Shown here: piece after piece, positions 57,163 to 64,000 of the stretch | Position numbering within the stretch: the first letter of the stretch is position 1 | How the letters are laid out: the number at the start of each line of letters is the position of its first letter | Assembly: GCA_941918925.1 (NCBI GenBank) | Contig: OW799234.1 | Location: 41,694,412-41,758,411, forward strand | DNA: 64,000 nt | Origin: Phyto melanocephala | Taxonomy: Eukaryota; Arthropoda; Insecta; Diptera; Rhinophoridae | Direction of reading: 5' to 3' | Program-made: the position numbers and the translations under genes | The notes under the pieces: model-generated | Database searches by the model: none | What the model was told of the DNA's origin: nothing | What the model saw: the letters and a program-made list of their open reading frames with translations, nothing else

Positions 57163-58510
57163 CATAGCTGCCAGATAAAATAGAGGTAAAATCGTCTAAT
57201 TTGGGGAAAAAAATCGTCAAAATCGTCAAATGGTTTACTCAAATCGTCATAAAAACGTCAAAATAAAGAAACGCATTTTTCAAAACAAAACATTTTATAT
57301 TTAATGCATAACATAACAAACTTTTTAAATCTAGAGAGATCAATGGTTTTATTAGACCCTTTTAAGTTAAGAACATAACAATAAATATCATACAATTTAG
57401 AATTCATTTCGAAAAATGTAAACAAAAATAATAAATTGGCTGAATCTTTTTGGAATATTTGAAAAATAAATATAATCATTTCTTGCTAAAGTTTCTACCG
57501 ATTAAAGTAGCTTTAGACAAGCGTAAGACGAGCACAACGCCAAAATAAACCACAACGTTTCGCTTTTCAGCCCATAAACTTATTTCTGGATCTGCAAACC
57601 AGTCTTCCTTATTTTTCATCTTCCTGTTAGTTACTTATGAAAAACACCATTAAAATTTCATTTTAGCTACTAAAAATGGTTGAAATTTCTACTAACAGAG
57701 GAAGAGCTGCTACAATTTTCATCATTTTGGTTTTCTATTGAAAATATAATATTTGATTTTTAAGGTTTTAATGTATAATTAAAAAGAACTTACTATTTTT
57801 TTAAGTATTTAAGCATATTTACTTGTCAATTATTTTTAAATAAATTTACTTAAAAAATTATAATTGTTTTAAACGCGTTTCCAAATTTATATTTGTTCTT
57901 GTTGTAGGTATCAGTTGATAAAATGTGGCATCTATGTTAAAAATTTACAAAGTGAAAAAATTATCCACACAAACATCATCTCTTTCACTCTGTTCTATTA
58001 TTAAAGGCCATGACTGACTATCAGATTTAGTCGTTCGATATGTGAAAAATTTTATGTGTGTTCAGAAAGTGTGATAGTGTGGACACAAAGTGCACATGTG
58101 TGACAGATTTTTTGAAAAGTGTGTCCGATTTGATAATCTTTTGGAAATTTTCATAAAATAATAGTTTCCGTGCGATCAGAGTTGCTTTTTCTAAGCAAGT
58201 ATGACAGTGTGGCATCCAATAACACATTTTGTTGCGATTTTTTCATGTAGGACAGAAAACTATCAGATTTTTATTTGACATAATCGTACGACTTTGTAGG
58301 ATAGTCAGTCATGGCCTTAATAACATAAAAAAACCGTTACAAATTATTTTTACTTAGTTTAAGGTTGATATAAAAGTAATGAAAAATGTTGCAAACTTGA
58401 ATTTTTGAAAATCGTCAAAAACATAGCATTAATCGTCAAATCGTCAACATGTAATTTTTAGCACGTAAAATCGTCAAAATGACGATAAATCGTCAAACCT
58501 GGCAGCTATG
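57163..58510 (-). mobile_element. Inner hAT element, copy 1 (1348 bp)
   Basis: Exact duplication CCAAGAAG at 57155-57162 and 58511-58518. Termini are CATAGCTGCCAGA and ...CCTGGCAGCTATG. The ends carry many AATCGTCAAA motifs. Its remnant exon block (GGAAGACTGGTTTGCAGATC in minus reading, near 57600) matches exon 3 of the copy at 59268. Confidence 0.88.
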
Positions 58511-58518
58511 CCAAGAAG

Positions 58519-58833
58519 CTCATAAAATTGTACTTTTTCGACCCCAATTGTACCAAAAAATTTTATTTAAAAAATTTTTTTAATATTTTTTATTTTAAAT
58601 AAAAGCAAGAAAAAAAACATAAACATAACATAAAATTGTACATAAAATTCATTTTTGTAATATTAAAATTAACATTTGTACTTAAAAATTCATTTATACG
58701 TTAAATGAGTATTGTTGACCTTTTCTGTTGTTTATATATTTTGTTGTAGATTTTTGTTTGGCTTTAGGTCATAAAAATTAAATTTTGTTGTTTTATTTTT
58801 AAAGAAAAGATTTTAAATTTCTTTAGTTATTTT
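58519..58833. other. AT-rich interior of the outer hAT element
   Basis: Two TTGTACTTTTTCG / AATTGTACCA blocks belong to the outer element. No coding sequence is visible. Confidence 0.4.
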
Positions 58834-58880
58834 ATTCCAATATTTCGACCTACTTCGTAGATCATAATCAGGGATCTAAT
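58834..58880 (-). ncRNA. Hammerhead-ribozyme-like motif of a Penelope-like element (decayed)
   Basis: The minus strand reads CCCTGATTATGATCTACGAA then GTAGGTCGAAATATTG. A CTGAT core, a short stem-loop (CTACGAAGTAG) and CGAAA have the order of the hammerhead core found at the ends of Penelope-like elements, but the CTGATGA core carries changes. It is probably inactive. Confidence 0.4.
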
Positions 58881-59109
58881 AGAATAAATTATAAAAGGAA
58901 AACAATTGTCAAATTTATATATGTATCTATAAATCCACTAAACACAATAATTACATTTCAAAAAATATTTTAGATATAATTCTATATCGAGTTAAAAAAC
59001 AATCTTATTTATTTATAAGCTAATTAACAACTAATCTTTGTTTTGTACGACTATATATATTTATTGTATGTCTGTATGTTTGTGCACATTTCTCTGTATC
59101 ACTCTTACC

Positions 59110-59236
59110 CCCATACCTAAACAAGAGCGTTGAGCGTCAAGCGTTGGAGTTTTACATGTGTTTTGTTTTTGTTACAATAACAAAATACATGCAAAATTAC
59201 AACGCTTGACGCTCAACGCTCTTGTTTAGGTATGGG
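59110..59236. repeat. 127-bp near-perfect palindrome (MITE)
   Basis: CCCATACCTAAACAAGAGCG plus TTGAGCGTCAAGCGTTG at the left is mirrored exactly at the right (CAACGCTTGACGCTCAA ... GGTATGGG). A partly paired AT-rich centre lies between them. Confidence 0.8.
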
Positions 59237-59267
59237 CCTTATAATTCAATCTCTTATGCGATGGTAC

Positions 59268-60372
59268 CATAGCTGCCAGATTTGACGATTTATCGTCATT
59301 TTGATGATTTTACGTGCTAAAATTAAGTGTTGACGATTTGACGATTTATGCTATGTTTTTGACGATTTTCAAGAAATCAAGTTTGCAACATTTTTCATTA
59401 CTTTTATATCAACCTTAAACTAAATAAAAATAATTTGTAACGGTTTTTTATGTTATTAATAATAGAACAGAGTGAAAGAGATATATCGATCATTATTTAA
59501 TGTGTTTGTGTGGGTAATTTTTCCACTTTGTACATTTTTAACATAGTTGATAATATGTGGGATATATTATCAACTGATACCTACAACACGAACAAATATA
59601 AATTTGGAAAAGCGTTTTAAACAATTTTAGTTTTTTAAGTAAATTTATTTAAATTATTTCAGTGACAAATGAATATGCTTAAATACTTCAAAAAAATGGT
59701 AAGTTCTTTTTAATTATACATTAAAACCTTAAAAATCAAACATTATATTTTTAATAGAAAACCAAGATGATGAAAATTCTAGCAGCTCTTCCTCTGTAAG
59801 TAGAAATTTCATTCATTTTTTATACAAAACTTTGTATTAGCTAAAATGAAATTTTAATGGTGTTTTTCACAGGTAACCAAGAAGAAGAAGAAAATTAAGG
59901 AAGACTGGTTTGCAGATCCAGAAATAAATTTATGGGCTAAAAAAGCGAAACGATGTAGTTTATTTTGGCGTTGTGCTCGTCTAACGCTTGCCTAAAGCCA
60001 CCTTAATCGGTGGAAACTTTAGCAAGGAATGATTATAATTATTTGTCAATTAGTCTAAATTAGATGCAGCCAATTCATTATTTATTATTTTTTGTATTTA
60101 TATACATATTAATATTTATTTTTCGAAATTAATTCTAAATTGTATTATATTTATTGTCATGTTCTTAACTTAAAAGGGTCTAATAAAACCATTTATCTCT
60201 CTGGATTTAAAAAGTTTGTTATGTTATGCATTAAATAAAAAATGTTTTGTTTTGAAAAATGCGTTTTTTTATTTTGACGTTTTAATGACGATTTGCGTAA
60301 ACTATTTGACGATTTTGACGATTTTTTCCCCCAAATTAGACGATTTTACTCCAATTTTATCTGGCAGCTATG
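59268..60372 (+). mobile_element. Inner hAT element, copy 2 (1105 bp), opposite orientation
   Basis: Exact duplication GATGGTAC at 59260-59267 and 60373-60380. Ends are CATAGCTGCCAGATTTGACG and ...TATCTGGCAGCTATG. Relative to copy 1 it is inverted and about 240 bp shorter. Confidence 0.88.
59663..59995 (+). pseudogene. Possible remnant exons in the inner hAT element
   Basis: Three short blocks have GT-AG borders: 59663-59698 (before GTAAGT), 59758-59795 (after TTTTTAATAG, before GTAAGT) and 59873-59995 (after TTTTTCACAG, stop at 59995). Exon 2 reads NQDDEN plus a Ser run. Exon 3 reads VTKKKKKIKEDWFADPEINL then WAKKAKRCSLFW, joined in phase. Exon 1 in that phase contains a stop. Exon 3 is conserved in copy 1 but frameshifted there. 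This may be the start of a hAT transposase or a captured gene piece; I do not recognise the protein. Confidence 0.4.
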
Positions 60373-60542
60373 GATGGTACGTCGATTATGTGTAACATTT
60401 CCAGCATGTATCTCTTTGAATAATTATTCTCTTCTTGTAAAACTCTCACCTCTTTAAAATTTGGTACGTGTCCAGTTATGGTACTGTGGGCTGCTAGTGC
60501 TGTTTTTTGTTTTTGTTTTTTTGTTTTTTGATATATGCACTT

Positions 60543-60830
60543 ATAAGAGATTAAATATAGACCCAACCTCTAGACTACAGACAAAAAATAATTCCTATAT
60601 TGAGAAATTATTAAATCTAAAATTAATTTCTAAGAATGATAAAAACACATTATCCACGAAAACTGCTACAGCTCCACGTTTTTATGGTTTACCCAAAATT
60701 CATAAGGATGGTATTCCTCTTCGTCCTATTTGTTCGTCTATAAACTCTCCGGCGTATGGTCTTTGTAAATATATTGTTAACATATTGAAAAATTTGACAG
60801 GTAAACAGGTGAATGCAAACAATTAATCAC
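60543..60830 (+). pseudogene. Penelope-like element reverse transcriptase fragment
   Basis: About 90 codons. LNIDPTSRLQTKNNSYIEKL precedes PRFYGLPKIHKDGIPLRPI and CSSINSPAYGLCKYI. The YGLPKIHK..IPLRPI signature is the first RT region of Penelope-like elements. The palm with the catalytic Asp pair and the GIY-YIG endonuclease are absent. The upstream hydrophobic residues of the open frame (60461-60540) are not part of the protein. Confidence 0.75.
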
Positions 60831-61027
60831 AACGAAATGATAGCAACAATGAGCTACCATCATAAATCAATCAAGACGATAAACTAGGGAAATTCTATAA
60901 AAAAACATAAACTGAGAAAGTTAGTAAATTGTACTAAATGGGTAATTGGTGTACCATTGTACTTTTGAGGTTTAAATTGTACCACAAATAGTACAATTGT
61001 ACCAACTTTTGCAACCCTGGTGTGAAA

Positions 61028-61391
61028 TGTATTTGTTTTCTTGTGCTGAAATAACAATTGTACCACAAATCACTGTTGGTAAAAGTGGCACAATCGTGAC
61101 ATTTTTGGCACTATTATTTAGTTGTTTAATGGCACCATGGCACGCTCAATAAAATTTTGGCACTTTTTCAAAAACTTATAAAAATATAATTTTACTTATT
61201 TTTGAAGAAATATATTTTTAATTAAACAGAAATAAATGCTTTTTCTCCCTGTTGTAAATACTACTAAAGACTGCAACGATGACACAAAATTCCCTTTCTG
61301 AAAGTACTAGTTCAAAATGAATGACATCCTACATATTCAGGATGGATTTAATCAGATGACTGGAAAGGAAAGATAATTTTTTACTCTCTGT
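61028..61391. other. Non-coding DNA with GTGGCAC / TTTGGCAC motifs
   Basis: TTTTGGCACTTTTT-type motifs recur here and again at 61770-61820, so the subfamily B fragment may sit inside an older repeat. No gene is visible. Confidence 0.35.
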
Positions 61392-61560
61392 TTTATACCC
61401 GCGACCAAAAAATTGGAGGGGGTATATTCATTTTATCATTCCATTTGTAACACATCGAAATATCCATTTTAGACCCCATAAAGTATATGTATTCTTAATC
61501 GGGGTTTTATTTTATGACAATCTAGCTATGTCTGTCAGTCTTTCCGTTTGTTTCTCATTC
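61392..61560 (+). mobile_element. mini-me subfamily B, 5' fragment
   Basis: ATACCCGCGACCAAAAAATT, the core GACCCCATAAAGTATATGTA and a short GTCTGTCAGTCTTTCCGT tract. The rest of the element is missing. Confidence 0.7.
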
Positions 61561-62244
61561 ACAAAAAACATTACATATTAAATACATATGTATTTAATAA
61601 ATAATAATATTTATATAAAATTTATCTGTATAAATTTTTTAAATATTGAAGTATAAAATTTTTTTTTGTATATAATCAATTCATCTTAATAAAAAGTATT
61701 AATCTAAAAAAAAACTGAATAAATGGATTTAATTTTTTTAAATAGACATGTGTATACATATATTTGTTATGGCACTTTTTAATATATTTTGGCACTTTCT
61801 AGCTAAAATTTTGGCACAAGACTGAAATTCTCATATACCATCACTGCCACAAATATTTTCTTATAACTGTTGGTACAACAATTAAAAAAGAGCATTTATA
61901 TGAAGAGCAGTGAATTACACAAAAATTATAAAATTTGTTGTGGTATTAGATTTAAAAATGAATAATAACACTATGCTAAAACAGACAAGCCGGACTTCTG
62001 GCATTTTAACATAATTCGGCTACGCTGAATCCAGTGGTGCCCACGGTTTTTTAAGATTGGCTCTGGTTTTCGAGATATACCGTTATTTCGAAAATGGAGG
62101 AGGTTGCACATCTTATGTTCGCGTAACTCAAAAACGCTTTAGCTTATTAAAAAAACTTAAAAAACCGAAAATCCGCAATAAAATTTTCTTTAAGAAAAGT
62201 AAAATTTCTTTCTAATATCCGCAGTCGTTTTAGAAACATATTTT
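61561..62244. other. AT-rich non-coding DNA
   Basis: No gene is visible. A TTCGGCTACGCTGAATCCAG block at about 62012 resembles a decayed mini-me 3' hairpin. 62040-62230 holds an unknown moderately GC-richer repeat-like stretch. Confidence 0.35.
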
Positions 62245-62245
62245 T

Positions 62246-62849
62246 GTACCCTTCACACAGTGAAAAAGGGTATATATAGGTTTGTCATTCCGTGTGAAAT
62301 TTCTACAATTTTGATTTCCGACCCCATAAAGTATATATTTTCCGAAAGCTTATGAATAGGGGAGTCGATTAAGCCCTGTCAGTCTGTCCGTCTGACCGTC
62401 TGTCCGTGTGTATGTTGAAATCAACTTTTTGAAGCCCCCCGACATAGGTTGGACCCGGATAAGGTATTAAAATATCAGAAATATTCGGGAGTAGATCGCT
62501 ATTGAAAATCAGAAACATCGGTACATAAACAACTGAGATATGAGCAAAAACCCACGACCACCTCGATTTTTTTTCACAAAAACAACATTACAACACCAAC
62601 ATACATACAAACGTGCATACTGGTTAGAGAAAACGTGGCATCGAATCCCAACTGAGCCAAAAAAAATTTTTTTTTGATTTTTTAAAAAATTTTTTTTTAA
62701 TTATTTTTATTTTTTATTTAATATATTATTTATATTTTTTTATTATATTTTTTTTTTAATTTTTTTTTTATTTTTTTTTTTTTATTTTTTTTTTGTTTTA
62801 TATATGTATGTATATTATATATATAATAATTTTTTTTTTTTAGTTTTTT
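62246..62849 (+). mobile_element. mini-me subfamily A copy (3'-truncated), first of a tandem pair
   Basis: Complete from the hairpin through core, GTCY tract (62378-62410), tRNA-like block and T/A runs. It then meets the start of the next copy, without its own 3' hairpin. Confidence 0.78.
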
Positions 62850-63262
62850 TATACCCTTCACACAGTGAAAAAGGGTATATATAGGTTTGTCATTCCGTGT
62901 GAAATTTCTACAATTTTCATTTCCGACCCCATAAAGTATATATTTTCTGAAAGCTTATGAATAGGGGAGTCGATTAAGCCCTGTCAGTCTGTCAGTCTGT
63001 CCGTCTGACCGTCTGTCCGTGTGTATGTTGAAATCAACTTTTTGAAGCCCCCCGACATAGGTTGGACCCGGGTAAGGTATTAAAATATCAGAAATATTCG
63101 GGAGTAGATCGGTATTGAAAATCAGAAACATCGGTTTATAAACAACTGAGATATGAGCAAAAACCCACGACCACCTCGATTTTTTTTCACAAAAACAACA
63201 TTACAACAACAACATACATACGGAAAACGTGGCATCGAATCCCAACTGAGCCAAAAAAAATT
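62850..63262 (+). mobile_element. mini-me subfamily A copy (3'-truncated), second of a tandem pair
   Basis: Same order as the preceding copy. A small deletion removes the segment between the CAACAACATACATAC run and AACGTGGCATCGAATCCC (about 63220). It ends in the T run before subfamily C copy 2. Confidence 0.78.
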
Positions 63263-63275
63263 TTTTTTTTAGTTT

Positions 63276-63972
63276 TTATACCCTTCACCTGTGGTGCACA
63301 AGGGTATATATAGCTTTGTCATTCCGTTTGTAATTTCTACAATTTTCATTTCCGACCCCATAAAGTATATATTTTCTGAAAGCTTATGAAGAGAGGAGTC
63401 GATTAAGCCCTGACCGTCTGTCCGTCTGTCCGTCTGTCCGTCTGTCCGTGTGTTGGTTGAAATCAACTTTTAGAAGCAACTATATGTTCCTCAGATCTGT
63501 ATATGGTATCAATCTCTTGGAAATATCCAGGAATGAATCGCTATTGAAATTCAGCACAATCGCCCCATAACTTTCTGAGATATGAGCAAAAAACCACGAC
63601 CACCTCGTTTTTTTCACAATTACAACAACAACATAGATACATGTAAAAAACATACCAAACAAAAAAAATTACAAAAAAAAAAAAATATATTAAAAATAAG
63701 AAAAAAATAATAAAAAAAACTACAAAAAAAAATTTTTAAAAAATTTAAAAAAAAATTAAAAAAAAATTTTTAAAAATTTTTCTAAAAAAATTTTTTAAAA
63801 AAATTTAAAAAAAATAATAAAATATAAATAATATATTAAATAAAATAAAATTTTTTTGGCTCAGCTGCGATTCGATGCCACATTTACAAACAATTGTTAT
63901 TGCATGACTACACGTTGTGAAGGGTATATAAGATTCGGCACGGCCGAATATAGCACTGTTACTTGTTTTTTT
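63276..63972 (+). mobile_element. mini-me subfamily C, copy 2
   Basis: Starts ATACCCTTCACCTGTGGTGC with a GTGCACAAGGGTAT partner and carries the core, a GTCY tract (63414-63450), A/T runs and a shortened tRNA-like block (63860-63885). It ends with the CGGCACGGCCG hairpin and GTTACTTG. It provides the uninterrupted form of the copy at 55779-56695. Confidence 0.8.
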
Positions 63973-64000
63973 TTATTTTTTTTTTTTTATTTTTTATTTA

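Larger units (their letters stand above)
57123..61019. mobile_element. hAT-like composite element (3.9 kb) with nested insertions
   Basis: The exact 8-bp duplication GTGTGAAA lies at 57115-57122 and 61020-61027, flanking inverted ends CAGGATTGCAAAA / TTTTGCAACCCTG (the CAGGGTTGCAAA-type end is common in hAT elements). AATTGTACCA motifs recur near both ends. Inside are two inner hAT copies, a short palindrome and Penelope-like fragments. No outer transposase is seen. Confidence 0.75.

Noticed and set aside
60461..60542. N-terminal hydrophobic extension of the Penelope RT ORF
   Set aside because: The T-rich tract gives chance hydrophobic codons. RT similarity begins only at about 60543.

Overview
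This 64-kb window is AT-rich eukaryotic DNA from a higher fly (Diptera, probably a calyptrate such as a blowfly or house-fly relative). The main evidence is the repeat content. At least ten copies of mini-me/DINE-1-type (Helentron-derived) repeats carry the dipteran core reading CCGACCCCATAAAGTATATA, followed by GTCY microsatellites, and end in a CGGCACRGCCGAATATAGYGCTCTTACTTG-like 3' hairpin. Other families are DD41D mariners, a roo-like BEL/Pao element and an mdg1-like Gypsy. Species assignment is inference. Only one stretch looks like a host gene: a 155-bp exon at 5741-5895 with good splice sites, coding an extracellular, Domeless-like cytokine-receptor segment. The rest is intronic or intergenic DNA filled with nested transposons.

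Layout. 1-3000: a decayed LOA/R1-clade reverse transcriptase fragment and a 118-bp tandem array. 3003-4692: a mini-me copy hit by a DD41D mariner whose left end is an inverted copy of its right end. 5741-5895: the host exon. 6899-19567: a second-subfamily mini-me copy split by a 10.7-kb Foldback element (8185-18876). The Foldback has 9-bp target duplications, 250-bp unique terminal inverted repeats, two facing arrays of about 29 and 23 units of ~170 bp, and a 1.4-kb loop with a 192-codon ORF. 20563-21793: a nearly full DD41D mariner. 22738-33815: a BEL/Pao (roo-like) element on the minus strand with an F-type env. Its env is split by a Gypsy element (25024-29984) that has equal-length, apparently identical LTRs but has lost reverse transcriptase and RNase H. 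34245-35774: a Tc1 (DD34E) relic.

37614-39290 and 46866-47814 are two divergent relics of Transib transposase, the family from which RAG1 is thought to derive. Between and after them lie two hAT copies with a BED-finger exon (40636-41904 and 52874-54170), a pogo/Tigger relative (43972-45013), an unclassified transposon protein relic (41919-42620), a divergent mini-me copy containing a tRNA-like module (46104-46175) and more mini-me copies. 57123-61019 is a hAT-like element, bounded by 8-bp duplications, that holds two oppositely oriented copies of a second hAT family plus Penelope-like retroelement fragments. The window ends in a cluster of mini-me copies.

The genes do not work together as a pathway. 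The window records successive insertions, and exact target duplications let the order be read: mini-me, then Foldback; BEL, then Gypsy; outer hAT, then inner hATs. The strongest leads are the Foldback with its loop ORF and the two Transib relics.
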